Shown here: positions 41,601 through 49,376 of the stretch, one piece after another | Numbering within the stretch: the stretch's first letter is position 1 | How the letters are laid out: each line of letters starts with the position of its first letter | Assembly (NCBI RefSeq): GCF_017309955.1 | Contig: NZ_CP021248.1 | Location: 248,001-312,000, forward strand | Origin: Novosphingobium sp. KA1 | GTDB taxonomy: Bacteria > Pseudomonadota > Alphaproteobacteria > Sphingomonadales > Sphingomonadaceae | Length of the DNA stretch: 64,000 nt | Direction: 5' to 3' | Program-made: the position numbers and the translations under genes | The notes under the pieces: model-generated | Told to the model about the DNA's origin: nothing | The model's input: the letters and a program-made list of their open reading frames with translations, nothing else | Databases searched by the model: none

Positions 41601-41897
41601 GAAGAGGCGGCCCATGTCGGCGCAATGCAGCGCCTGCGGCCCGTCGTCATGACCGCGCTCGTCGCAAGCCTCGGCTTCGTGCCGATGGCGCTTGGCGAGG
41701 GGGCGGGCGCGGAGGTGCAGAAGCCATTGGCGACCGTCGTCATCGGCGGCCTGATCTCGGCGACGCTGCTGACGCTGTTCGTGCTGCCGACGCTCTACGC
41801 CCGGTTCGGGCAGAAAGTGATCGAGAAGCCCGAGCACTACAATGAGGAGCATGAAGGGGACGACCACGGTCAGACCTTCGTGAACAACTTGGCCTGA
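38652..41897 (+). CDS. czcA: CzcA-type heavy-metal RND pump (second copy)
   Basis: 1,081 aa, full length. IDAVPDITNNQVQINVRAPA near the N-terminus and LGALDFGLIVDGAVIIVENA in TM4 mark HME-RND metal exporters; the two acids of DFG...DGA match the proton relay. A periplasmic insertion (EHREDDKHKPGEPGQQPDGS, about residues 150-170) is acidic and basic by turns. The C-terminal tail has EHYNEEHEGDDHG, a His/Asp-rich cytoplasmic end. It starts 3 nt after czcB. It likely exports Co/Zn/Cd from the periplasm. Confidence 0.94.
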   Translation: MIARIVTWAVEKRWLVLLLTVIVAAIGAFSLYRLPIDAVPDITNNQVQINVRAPALSPELVEKQVSFPIETALAGTPGLEYTRSLSRNGFAQITAVFSDATDIYFARQQVGERLQGVQENLPDGVNPEMGPIATGLGEVYMYTVRLEHREDDKHKPGEPGQQPDGSYITPEGERLTTEEDKATYLRTAQDWIVTPLLKNTPGLAGVDSIGGYAKQFLVVPDVQKLASLGITLTDLGNALERNNTSVGGGFVNRNGEGLAVRSDALVRNAGELARTVIATRNGVPITVEQVATVKTGQAIRMGSASENGTEVVVGTAIMRIGENSRVVSTAVAEKLKTINASLPPDVVIQPVLNRTELVNSTIKTVAKNLSEGAVLVIVVLFVLLGNFRAALIAALVIPITMMLTGFGMLRAGVSANLMSLGALDFGLIVDGAVIIVENALRRLAEQQHHEGRLLSVKERLATVAAAAREMIRPSVYGQAIIILVYVPLLTLTGVEGKTFVPMALTVIIALAFAFILSLTFVPAMIAIWLSKKVEEKDGRIITWLKKRYEPGLDRAMKRPTVTIGAGVASLVVAALAFTTLGSVFLPQLDEGDLLIQSLRIPATSVQQSQAMQVPIERMMSKQPEVQFVYSKTGTAELAADPMPPNATDMFVILKPRKDWPNPELPKEELVSRIEGNLAKIPGNAYEITQPIQMRFNELIAGVRGDIAVKVFGDDFNQMNRTAEQIAAALRKTQGAADVKVEQTTGLPMLDIRVNRDAMARLGVTAQDVQDTVTATIGGRTSGQIFEGDRRFPVVIRLSEAQRADIGLLQQVQVPVAGGGYVPLSSVAEIKVVDGPNQISRENGKRRVVVQANVRGRDVGSVVADAQATIASQVRLPAGTYLEWGGQFENLQSASERLKLVIPACFILILLLLYGALGSVRDAAIVFTGVPFALVGGVLLLFLRGMDFSISAAVGFIALSGIAVLNGLVMVSSIQDLIRSGLSREEAAHVGAMQRLRPVVMTALVASLGFVPMALGEGAGAEVQKPLATVVIGGLISATLLTLFVLPTLYARFGQKVIEKPEHYNEEHEGDDHGQTFVNNLA

Positions 41898-41950
41898 TGG
41901 GTGCGCGGGGCGATCCGCGATCGCCCCGCTCATCTCTGGGAGATGGGGAT

Positions 41951-42439
41951 ATGCCTCGCACCATAACCAGCTCAATGCTTCACGGCGGGCCACTGCGGAT
42001 CTGGTCGGCGATCACCGATCCAGATCATCGTCGGGCTTGGAGTCCGCTCGTATTCCTCGACAACCCGTGCCAGCCTGGCGAGACGGAATGTACCTTCGCG
42101 ATCCAGGGCATCACCCGGCCAATTCGGACGCCGGCCCGGGTCGATCAATTCGACAAGCCGCGCGCCTTCGCTTGGTCCTGCGGCATCCCTTATCTGTTCA
42201 CGCTCGAAGAGCGGTACGAGCTGGCAGGGGACGACGGTGGCACCAGGCTAACACATAGCTGCACGCTGCGCGGGGCGCTGTCTCTGCCGTTCGCGGCGAT
42301 GATGTTGCGTCGTCTGCGGTCCCTGATGATCGAGGCTGACGATCGCCTCGCAACCTATCTGCGCTGGCGGGTGGGTCAGCCTGCCCGCGGGATCAATCGT
42401 CAGCGCGTCCCCTCCCGCTACAGGAGGAAGGCGCGGTGA
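41951..42439 (+). CDS. SRPBCC-family protein
   Basis: 162 aa from ATG 41951 (MPRTITSSMLHGGPLRIWSA), with GGGAGATGGGG upstream. The START/Bet v1-like fold is suggested by the opening strand-helix (WSAITDPDHRRAWSPLVFLD), central strands (FAWSCGIPYLFTLEERYELA) and a long C-terminal helix. Such proteins bind hydrophobic ligands. The stop overlaps the next lipoprotein gene (ATGA), so it belongs to the czc transcript. Role in metal resistance unknown. Confidence 0.72.
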   Translation: MPRTITSSMLHGGPLRIWSAITDPDHRRAWSPLVFLDNPCQPGETECTFAIQGITRPIRTPARVDQFDKPRAFAWSCGIPYLFTLEERYELAGDDGGTRLTHSCTLRGALSLPFAAMMLRRLRSLMIEADDRLATYLRWRVGQPARGINRQRVPSRYRRKAR

Positions 42440-42810
42440 TGCCGTTGAAGCGGGTACTGCCCGCCCTCATCCTCGTTGTCGGGCTGGCGGCTTGCACGGA
42501 AAGCAAGCCGCCAGCTCCGCCAACGGAGCAGCAAATCCATTCGTCCGACAGCGCCGTGGCGACCGGGGAAATGGGGCGTCATCCCTATCGCTGTTCCGAC
42601 GGGGAACCGCTGTTCGTCGATTACAAGGACAACGGCCTGCAGATCGATTTGCGGCGCTCCAGCAGCGCCGTGCCCATGACGCTGACCGCGCCGGCGCAGG
42701 GCCTCCAATATGTCGGCGAGACAGCCACCGCGACCTTCAAGGGGTCGCAGCTCACCGTCGTGGAAGGCGAGGGCCGCACCCGAATCTGCGAACGGGAGGG
42801 CACCCGATGA
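42436..42810 (+). CDS. MliC-like lipoprotein 1
   Basis: 124 aa. The lipobox is LVVGLAAC (C20). The mature domain has YRCSDGEPLFVDYKDNG near its start and a late cysteine (TRICERE), the pattern of the MliC/C-type lysozyme-inhibitor fold (YxC-G-x-L-x-V-x-Y, then a terminal C). The domain's typical K-G segment is kept as TFKGSQLTV. A second paralogue is at 44110-44505. Location in the czc operon suggests an envelope role under metal stress. Confidence 0.65.
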   Translation: MMPLKRVLPALILVVGLAACTESKPPAPPTEQQIHSSDSAVATGEMGRHPYRCSDGEPLFVDYKDNGLQIDLRRSSSAVPMTLTAPAQGLQYVGETATATFKGSQLTVVEGEGRTRICEREGTR

Positions 42811-42855
42811 ACCGCCCTGTCTTCCGACACGTCGCACTGCAACGGGAGAGAAACG

Positions 42856-43197
42856 ATGTCTGACACGTCGATCTCGAATGTGATGGCCATTCGCGCCGAA
42901 GTGATCGCGCGAAGCCGCGCTTTGCGTGAGGCGCAGCCGACGGCACCGCCCGGCGTGACGCCGACCGCTCCGGCGTCGAACTTCGCCGACACCCTCAATG
43001 CCGTGGTCGCGAAGGTCAACGAGACCCAAGAGCAAGAGGATGTCGTCACCGAAGCATATGAGCGTGGCGAAACCACCGACATTGCAACCGTCGCGCTCAT
43101 CCAGAGCCGCGCATCCATTACTTTCGAGGCGACCCTGCAAGTCCGGAACAAGCTGCTGTCCGCTTATCGGGACATCATGAACATGCCGATCGGATGA
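42856..43197 (+). CDS. fliE: FliE-like flagellar hook-basal body protein (orphan)
   Basis: 113 aa. The C-terminal half is unmistakably FliE-like: FADTLNAVVAKVNETQEQED, then ATVALIQSRASITFEATLQV and RNKLLSAYRDIMNMPIG (compare the family ending VRNKLVxAYQEIMxM). In flagella FliE sits at the junction of the MS ring and the rod. No other flagellar gene is in the window. It lies between a lipoprotein and a bestrophin gene in a metal-resistance run, with its own site GGGAGAG. The N-terminal 50 residues are divergent. Whether it serves flagella or has another job is open. Confidence 0.85.
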   Translation: MSDTSISNVMAIRAEVIARSRALREAQPTAPPGVTPTAPASNFADTLNAVVAKVNETQEQEDVVTEAYERGETTDIATVALIQSRASITFEATLQVRNKLLSAYRDIMNMPIG

Positions 43198-43228
43198 CGA
43201 TCGCTAAGAGATTTAGGGCGTAATTGAT

Positions 43229-44116
43229 ATGATAGTCGGCGCGAGGCCACGTTTTAGGCAGATCATTATCGAGGTTTGGAAGCCTCTCACGATCCTGTTC
43301 GTGTGGGACGTGGCGGTGACGGCATTCCACATGATGACCCCGATCAAGGAACCGCCTTTGCCGACGGCGCTGTTCGGCACTGCCATTGCGCTCTTCATGG
43401 GGTTTCGGACCAACGCAGCTTATGCGCGCTGGTGGGAAGCGCGAACCCTTTGGGGCGCGCTCATCAATGCGTCGCGCAGCCTAGCCAGGATCACGCGCAG
43501 CCTGACCAAGGGGGAACCCGAGGGCAGTGAGATGCGGCACAACATCATCCTGCGGCAGATCGCCTTCGCGCACTCGATGCGCTGCCAGCTTCGCCGACAG
43601 TCGCCCTATGAAGAGATTGCCCGGATCGCCGGAACGGACGTCGCCGATATGGCGGTCGCTCGCCTGAACCCTGCCAACGCGCTCTTGGAGGACATATCGG
43701 GCATTTACGCCGACGCGCTCGCGGAAAGTCGGATCACCGAGATCCAGCAGGCAACTGTGGAGCGCGTCCTGATCGACATCGCCAATGCGCAGGGTGGCAT
43801 GGAGCGGATCAAGAACACGCCGCTGCCCAATGGCTTTCGGTTTTTCCCGAACCTCTTCACGCGCGTGTTCTGCGTGCTGCTCCCGATCGCGCTGGTCGAA
43901 TCCCTGGGCCTTGCCACGCCGATCGGATCGACGCTGATCGGACTCGTCTTCCTAGCGGTGCTGAGCATCGGCGAGGATCTGACCGATCCGTTCGCCAATA
44001 GCGTCCACGATGTCCCGCTCACGGCCATGTGCCGCACGATCGAGATCGACCTTCTTCAGACGGCGGGACTACCGGCCCCTGAGCCGCTGACGCCCGATCA
44101 CGGCGTGCTGTGGTGA
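43229..44116 (+). CDS. Bestrophin-family ion channel
   Basis: 295 aa. The N-terminal segment KPLTILFVWDVAVTAFHMMT is the first span; the family hallmark is LFGTAIALFMGFRTNAAYAR with WWEARTLWGALINASRSLAR. Later, FPNLFTRVFCVLLPIALVES and IGEDLTDPFANSVHDVPLTA complete the bestrophin pattern. Bacterial homologues form pentameric anion or cation channels in the inner membrane. In this operon it may balance charge during metal transport (inference). The stop overlaps the next gene. Confidence 0.9.
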   Translation: MIVGARPRFRQIIIEVWKPLTILFVWDVAVTAFHMMTPIKEPPLPTALFGTAIALFMGFRTNAAYARWWEARTLWGALINASRSLARITRSLTKGEPEGSEMRHNIILRQIAFAHSMRCQLRRQSPYEEIARIAGTDVADMAVARLNPANALLEDISGIYADALAESRITEIQQATVERVLIDIANAQGGMERIKNTPLPNGFRFFPNLFTRVFCVLLPIALVESLGLATPIGSTLIGLVFLAVLSIGEDLTDPFANSVHDVPLTAMCRTIEIDLLQTAGLPAPEPLTPDHGVLW

Positions 44117-44505
44117 GGGCGGTGCGCGCCTTGCGGCACCTGCCTGGCCTGACAGCCGCGCGCATCGGCGCCGTTCTGTTCGCGGGTATGGTCGTAGGGG
44201 CGTGCAATCCCGCGCCGAGCGAACCGGCCGAGCCGGCGCATGAAAAGCATCTGACGCCTCGATTGATCGCGCAGCGCATCATGTATTGCGACGATGGATC
44301 GCGCGCCGATGTCGACTTCATCGACGACGGGCTGAAGATGGCTGTCACCTGGCTGCCCAACGGCAGAACCGAGATCCTGCACGCGCAACGGACCGGCGAA
44401 GAATTTCGCGGCGACCAGTCGCGGGCAGTCGTGGCGGGCGGGTCGATCGCCTTCACGCAGCGCGGGAAGATCCGCGTCTGTCATCGAACACCGGAGGAAT
44501 CATAG
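44110..44505 (+). CDS. MliC-like lipoprotein 2
   Basis: 131 aa from GTG 44110. The lipobox is VVGAC (C32). The mature region IMYCDDGSRADVDFIDDGLK, then RGKIRVCH near the end, has the same cysteine spacing and strands as the lipoprotein at 42436, so the two are paralogues flanking fliE and bestrophin. It overlaps the bestrophin stop by 7 nt, indicating co-translation. Confidence 0.6.
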   Translation: MVRAVRALRHLPGLTAARIGAVLFAGMVVGACNPAPSEPAEPAHEKHLTPRLIAQRIMYCDDGSRADVDFIDDGLKMAVTWLPNGRTEILHAQRTGEEFRGDQSRAVVAGGSIAFTQRGKIRVCHRTPEES

Positions 44506-44508
44506 GAT

Positions 44509-45195
44509 ATGCAGGCATTGCTCTACACGCTTGCGCCTGTGTTGGCGGTCGTGCTCGGCGCGATCATCGCGAGCCGCACCAAATTGAATCCTGGTCTCGT
44601 GGCGGGGCTACAGCATCTTGCTGCCGGCGTCGTGTTCGCGGCGGCAGCGACTGAAATTCTGCCGCAGGTCAAGCATGAGGCTTCGCCCAGCGCGACGTTG
44701 ATCGGCGGGGCGGCGGGCGTCGTAACGATGCTGGGTCTCAAGGCTTTCGAGGCCCGCTTCAAGGGGCCGATGGCGCTGCTCGCCGCCATCGGCATCGACA
44801 TCCTAGTCGATGGCCTGGTGCTCGGCCTTGCCTTCGTCGCGGGCGAGAAGGCGGGATTTCTGCTGACGATCGCGCTGACGCTCGAAGTGCTCTTCCTGGG
44901 TCTGACGCTGACCAACGAGCTGGCGGAAACCTATCGCTCGCGCCTGCGCATCATCGTGATCGTCTCGGCCTTGGCGCTGTTGCTGCCAATCGGCGCGCTC
45001 GCGGCCGTTCCTGTCGCCACGCTCTCGCCGGTAATGGTCGCTGGCTTCCTGAGCTTTGGGCTGATGGCGCTGCTCTACCTCGTCACGGAAGAGCTGCTGG
45101 TTGAGGCGCACGAGAAGCCTGACACCCCGCTCATCAGCTCGATGTTCTTCGTAGGGTTCCTTGCCCTGCTAACGCTCGAGGAGATCATGGGATGA
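44509..45195 (+). CDS. ZIP-family metal transporter
   Basis: 228 aa, about eight spans. The fold is recognisable from LQHLAAGVVFAAAATEILPQ (the TM that normally starts H-x-x-x-G...E) and IGIDILVDGLVLGLAFVAGE in place of the canonical HNxPEG motif. The usual metal-site histidines are replaced by D residues here, so specificity may differ. It starts 3 nt after the lipoprotein and overlaps the CDF gene. ZIP proteins bring Zn or other divalent metals into the cytoplasm. Confidence 0.78.
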   Translation: MQALLYTLAPVLAVVLGAIIASRTKLNPGLVAGLQHLAAGVVFAAAATEILPQVKHEASPSATLIGGAAGVVTMLGLKAFEARFKGPMALLAAIGIDILVDGLVLGLAFVAGEKAGFLLTIALTLEVLFLGLTLTNELAETYRSRLRIIVIVSALALLLPIGALAAVPVATLSPVMVAGFLSFGLMALLYLVTEELLVEAHEKPDTPLISSMFFVGFLALLTLEEIMG

Positions 45196-45800
45196 TCCCG
45201 AGCAACGACAACAATGGCGGCAAGGAGCGCCGTACCCTCTGGATCGTCCTGCTGCTGAACGCAGCAATCGCGGCGGGCTTCTTCGTCTCAGGATTTTTCG
45301 CGGATTCGAGTGCCCTGATCGCAAACGGTGTCGACAACCTGTCCGATACGGCCGTGTATGCGCTGAGCCTTGTGGCGCTCACCCGGGGCCAGACGTGGAA
45401 GACACGCGCCGCGGTCGCTTCGGGCGTCATGCTGCTGATCTTCGCGGGCGGTATCCTGATCGACGTTGGCCGGCGCTACCTTCAGGGCAGCGAGCCGATC
45501 GGACCGACCATGATGGTCATGTCGGCGATCGCCGGCGTCGTAAACTACCTCTGCCTGCGGCTGCTCCAGCGGCTCAAGGATCCGGACGTCAACCTGCGGG
45601 CCGCCACCACCTTCAGCTTCAATGACTTCATTTCCAATGGCGGCATCCTAATCGCGGGCGTGCTGGTGCTGTGGCTGGGCACCAACTGGCCGGACCTTCT
45701 GGTCGGCTTCGCTACCGCCATCATCGCCATCAAGGGCGGTGTCGAAATCCTGCGCGACGCGCGCGCCGAAACCAAGAAAAGCGAAAGGAGGTCGTCATGA
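45192..45800 (+). CDS. Short CDF-family metal transporter (CzcD-like)
   Basis: 202 aa, six hydrophobic segments. TM2 metal-site residues are in SSALIANGVDNLSDTAVYAL (DxxxD form) and the TM5 acid is in FSFNDFISNGGILIAGVLVL. The protein ends right after TM6 with a short charged tail, so the C-terminal cytoplasmic domain of classical CzcD is absent. Four-base overlaps with ZIP before and the P-type ATPase after show a single operon. It would move divalent metal out of the cytoplasm by proton antiport. Confidence 0.82.
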   Translation: MIPSNDNNGGKERRTLWIVLLLNAAIAAGFFVSGFFADSSALIANGVDNLSDTAVYALSLVALTRGQTWKTRAAVASGVMLLIFAGGILIDVGRRYLQGSEPIGPTMMVMSAIAGVVNYLCLRLLQRLKDPDVNLRAATTFSFNDFISNGGILIAGVLVLWLGTNWPDLLVGFATAIIAIKGGVEILRDARAETKKSERRSS

Positions 45801-48298
45801 ACGACAAGCTCGAACTCGATATTCCAGTATTGTTGCCGGACCTTCCTGACGCGGCCGACGCTTGCCTGGACCGTCTCGTATCAACCCTGACGAAACGCGA
45901 AGGCGTCGAGCGGGCGCATGTGATCTGCCTCGACGGCGACACGCCGGCGGCCCTGTGCATCCATTTCGACGCCGCCAAGCTGCCGCTGCCGCGATTGCGT
46001 GAAATGGTGCGGGCCGCAGGTGCCGAAATCACTGAACGCTACGGTCATGCGATCTGGCAGGTGACAGGGATCAGTCACGAACGGCGGGCGCGCACGGTCA
46101 GCGATGCGCTATGCGCGTTGCCCGGGGTGGTACAGGCAAGCGCCAGCACCAGCGGGTCGGTCCGGGTCGAATATGATCGCCGAGAGACCACAGAAGAGGA
46201 AGTGCGCGCTGCTCTTCGCAAGCTGAAGGTGAGGGTTGGCAAGCGGGTCGCCGCCGATGACCATGCCGGCCACGACCACGGCCCCGGGGGCCACGACGCG
46301 GGCGAAGAGAAGCACGGCCCCGGTGATGGTCACGACCATAGCCACGCCGAATTTCTCGGCCCCAATACCGAGCTGATCTTCGCGCTTGCCTGCGGCGCGC
46401 TGCTGGGGATCGGCTATGCGATCGAAAGGCTGGTTGCCGGCGCACCGGAGTGGCTGCCCACGGGCTGCTATGTCGCAGCCTATTTCTTCGGCGGATTCTT
46501 CACGCTGCGCGAGGCGATCGACAACCTTCGGATGAAGAAGTTCGAGATCGACACGCTGATGTTGGTCGCTGCCGCCGGCGCCGCTGCGCTGGGCGCATGG
46601 GCCGAAGGCGCGCTGCTGCTATTCCTGTTCAGCCTTGGCCATGCGCTTGAGCATTACGCGATGGGACGCGCCAAGAAGGCGATCGAGGCGTTAGCGAAGC
46701 TCGCGCCCGAAACCGCGACCGTGCGACGCGACGGCCAGACCAGCGAAATCCCGGTCGAGCAAATGGTCGTTGGGGACGTTGCCATTGTCCGCCCGAACGA
46801 GCGCCTGCCTGCTGACGGCTTCGTCATCAAGGGCAACAGCGCGATCAACCAGGCCCCGGTGACGGGTGAAAGCATCCCGGTCGACAAGGTGCCGGTCGCC
46901 GATGCCGCCGCGGCGCGGGCAAAGCCTGATGCAGTGGACGCGGAGAGCCGGGTTTTTGCCGGTACGATCAACGGTGGCGGCGCGATCGAGATCGAGGTGA
47001 CACGCCGTTCCAATGAAAGCGCGCTCGCCAAGGTCGTGAAGATGGTGAGCGAAGCGGAGACGCAGAAGTCGCCGACGCAGCGCTTCACCGATCGGTTTGA
47101 GCGGATCTTCGTGCCTGCTGTCCTGATCCTGTCGGTGCTCCTGCTCTTCGCATGGGTGGTCGTCGACGAGCCGTTCCGCGACAGCTTCTATCGCGCGATG
47201 GCGGTGCTGGTGGCGGCAAGCCCGTGCGCGCTCGCCATCGCAACGCCGAGCGCTGTCCTGTCTGGCGTTGCCCGTGCAGCGCGGGGCGGCGTGCTCGTGA
47301 AGGGCGGTGCACCGCTCGAAAACCTCGGGTCGCTCAAGGCGATCGCTTTCGACAAGACGGGCACGCTGACCGAAGGTCGTCCGCGCATCACCGATGTCGT
47401 GCCCGTTGATGGCGCCGATGAAGGCGAGCTGCTGGCGCTGGCCGTCGCCGTCGAAGCGTTGAGCGACCATCCTCTGGCCCAAGCGATCGTCAAGGACGGC
47501 CGCGAACGACTGAACGATCGTGCCGTGCCGACTGCCGGCGACCTCAAGAGCCTGACCGGTCGGGGCGTCACCGCGAGCGTGGATGGCGAGACGGTCTGGA
47601 TCGGCAAGGCCGAGATGTTCGGGAGTGAGGGCATTCCGGCGCTGGGGCAGGGGGCACAGGACGCGATCGCGAAATTGCGTGAAAACGGTCGCACGACGAT
47701 GGTGGTCCGCAAGGGGGACCGCGACCTGGGCGCGATCGGCCTGATGGATACGCCCCGCGAAGCGGCAAAGACCGCGCTGCGCCGGCTGCACGAGATGGGC
47801 GTGTCGCGGATGATAATGATCTCCGGCGACCACCAGAAAGTCGCCGAAGCGATCGCCAACGATGTCGGGATCGACGAGGCATGGGGCGATCTCATGCCGG
47901 AAGACAAGGTCGCCGCGATCAAGAAGCTCGCCGGTGAAGACAAGGTCGCGATGGTCGGCGATGGCGTGAACGACGCGCCGGCGATGGCCAGTGCAACGGT
48001 CGGCATTGCAATGGGCGCGGCGGGCTCGGACGTGGCGCTGGAGACAGCCGACGTCGCATTGATGGCCGACGATCTGGCGCACCTGCCGTTCGCGGTCGGC
48101 TTGAGCCGTCACACACGCGGGATCATCCGCCAGAACGTCTTCGTCAGCCTGGGCGTGGTCGCCTTCCTCGTTCCTGCCACCATCCTTGGCCTCGGCATTG
48201 GGCCAGCGGTGGCGGTTCATGAGGGATCAACGCTGCTTGTTGTCGTCAACGCGCTCAGGCTGCTCGCCTACCGCGATCCGGCGGGGAAGGCGGCATGA
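45797..48298 (+). CDS. P1B-type Zn/Cd/Pb/Co-translocating ATPase
   Basis: 833 aa from ATG 45797. The N-terminus has two degenerate HMA-like regions without CxxC, then a His-rich linker at about residues 155-183 (GHDHGPGGHD, GDGHDHSHAE). TM6 has the SPC motif (475-477), phosphorylated D519 (FDKTGTLTEG), and GDGVNDAPAMA; TM8 has AVHEGSTLLVVVNALRLL, the D/E-containing end of ZntA/CadA-type pumps. It exports Zn, Cd or Pb from the cytoplasm. Overlaps with CDF before and HAD after by 4 nt. Confidence 0.93.
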   Translation: MNDKLELDIPVLLPDLPDAADACLDRLVSTLTKREGVERAHVICLDGDTPAALCIHFDAAKLPLPRLREMVRAAGAEITERYGHAIWQVTGISHERRARTVSDALCALPGVVQASASTSGSVRVEYDRRETTEEEVRAALRKLKVRVGKRVAADDHAGHDHGPGGHDAGEEKHGPGDGHDHSHAEFLGPNTELIFALACGALLGIGYAIERLVAGAPEWLPTGCYVAAYFFGGFFTLREAIDNLRMKKFEIDTLMLVAAAGAAALGAWAEGALLLFLFSLGHALEHYAMGRAKKAIEALAKLAPETATVRRDGQTSEIPVEQMVVGDVAIVRPNERLPADGFVIKGNSAINQAPVTGESIPVDKVPVADAAAARAKPDAVDAESRVFAGTINGGGAIEIEVTRRSNESALAKVVKMVSEAETQKSPTQRFTDRFERIFVPAVLILSVLLLFAWVVVDEPFRDSFYRAMAVLVAASPCALAIATPSAVLSGVARAARGGVLVKGGAPLENLGSLKAIAFDKTGTLTEGRPRITDVVPVDGADEGELLALAVAVEALSDHPLAQAIVKDGRERLNDRAVPTAGDLKSLTGRGVTASVDGETVWIGKAEMFGSEGIPALGQGAQDAIAKLRENGRTTMVVRKGDRDLGAIGLMDTPREAAKTALRRLHEMGVSRMIMISGDHQKVAEAIANDVGIDEAWGDLMPEDKVAAIKKLAGEDKVAMVGDGVNDAPAMASATVGIAMGAAGSDVALETADVALMADDLAHLPFAVGLSRHTRGIIRQNVFVSLGVVAFLVPATILGLGIGPAVAVHEGSTLLVVVNALRLLAYRDPAGKAA

Positions 48299-49044
48299 AG
48301 TGGATGATCGCCTTCGACCTCGACGGCACGCTTGCCGAGAGCAAGCGGCCGCTATCAGAGGATATGGCCGAGACCCTCGGCCGATTGCTCGCCGTCACGG
48401 ATGTGGCGGTGATCTCGGGCGGGGACTGGCCGCAGTTCGAAAAGCAGGTCGCCTCGCGTCTTCCTGCCGGCGCCGCGCTTGACCGTCTCTGGTTGATGCC
48501 GACCACAGGCACAAAACTCTACCGGTTCATCAATGGAGCTTGGCGCGCGGTCTATGTCGAGCTGTTCGACGACGCAGAGAAGGCGACGATCCGCGCGGCC
48601 TTCGATCAGGCCCTGACCGATGCCGGCCTCGCCGACGAACGTATCTGGGGCGAACGGATCGAGGACCGGGGTAGCCAGATCACCTTTTCGGGGCTGGGGC
48701 AGGCAGCGCCGCTAAAGGAGAAGGAAGCGTGGGATCCCGACCGAAAGAAGAGGACCGCGTTGCAGGCCATGTTGCGCGCGACGCTGCCGGACCTCTCAAT
48801 CAATCTAGGTGGCACGACATCGATCGACGTGACCAGGGCAGGGGTGGACAAGGGCTATGGCCTGAAGCGCCTGAGTGCTGAAAGCGGCGTCCCGCTCGAC
48901 GGGATGCTGTTCATCGGCGATGCGATCTTCCCTGGTGGGAATGACTATCCCGCCGCTGAAATTGGCCTCGATACGGTGAGAGTGCGCGACGTTGCGGAAA
49001 CCACCGCCGTCGTGACTGCCATCATCGCATGTCTGCACCGGTAG
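48295..49044 (+). CDS. HAD-IIB phosphatase
   Basis: 249 aa. HAD motif I FDLDGTLAES (D9, D11), motif II VISGGD, and motif IV MLFIGDAIFPGGNDYPA; the cap is of the IIB (Cof/phosphomannomutase/sucrose-phosphatase) kind. The stretch GGTTSIDVTRAGVDKGYGLK with conserved K is typical. It overlaps the ATPase stop by 4 nt, so it is part of the operon. Substrate unknown; a sugar phosphate is likely. Confidence 0.85.
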   Translation: MKWMIAFDLDGTLAESKRPLSEDMAETLGRLLAVTDVAVISGGDWPQFEKQVASRLPAGAALDRLWLMPTTGTKLYRFINGAWRAVYVELFDDAEKATIRAAFDQALTDAGLADERIWGERIEDRGSQITFSGLGQAAPLKEKEAWDPDRKKRTALQAMLRATLPDLSINLGGTTSIDVTRAGVDKGYGLKRLSAESGVPLDGMLFIGDAIFPGGNDYPAAEIGLDTVRVRDVAETTAVVTAIIACLHR

Positions 49045-49158
49045 GGATCGCCGATGTTCGCGATCCCCGCCTTGGGCCTGAACGTCTGTGGGGCTCTCGG
49101 CCCGATCTTCCCCCTTTACCTCCGATCTGGAGCAATCGCGTAGAACAGGCAGGCCGGC

Positions 49159-49376
49159 ATGTTTCAAAGCTCGTGGTGGGAGATAACCACCCATATCATC
49201 AGTCTTGCCGTCGCCTATGCGCTCGCCCTTCCTGTTGGCTGGGATCGCGAGAAGGACGCTCGCAGCGCAGGCATCCGCACATTTCCGTTGGTTGCCATCG
49301 CCAGTTGCGGCTTCGTGCTGGTGGGCATCGCGATCCTCGGCCGCACGTCTCCAGCGCAAGCCAGGTTGCTCGAAGG
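49159..49376 (+). pseudogene. MgtC/SapB-family membrane protein, truncated
   Basis: Residues 1-72 (WWEITTHIISLAVAYALALP, then VGWDREKDARSAGIRTFPLV and SCGFVLVGIAILG) match the N-terminus of MgtC/SapB proteins: two spans around the conserved GxxRE-like (GWDREKDARSAGIRT) motif. IS6100 then cuts it at 49377. The C-terminal half is not elsewhere in the window. It was probably the last gene of the metal-resistance run. Confidence 0.82.

Noticed and set aside
46691..48220. 509-residue minus-strand open frame
   Set aside because: Antisense to the P1B-ATPase, which has every catalytic motif.
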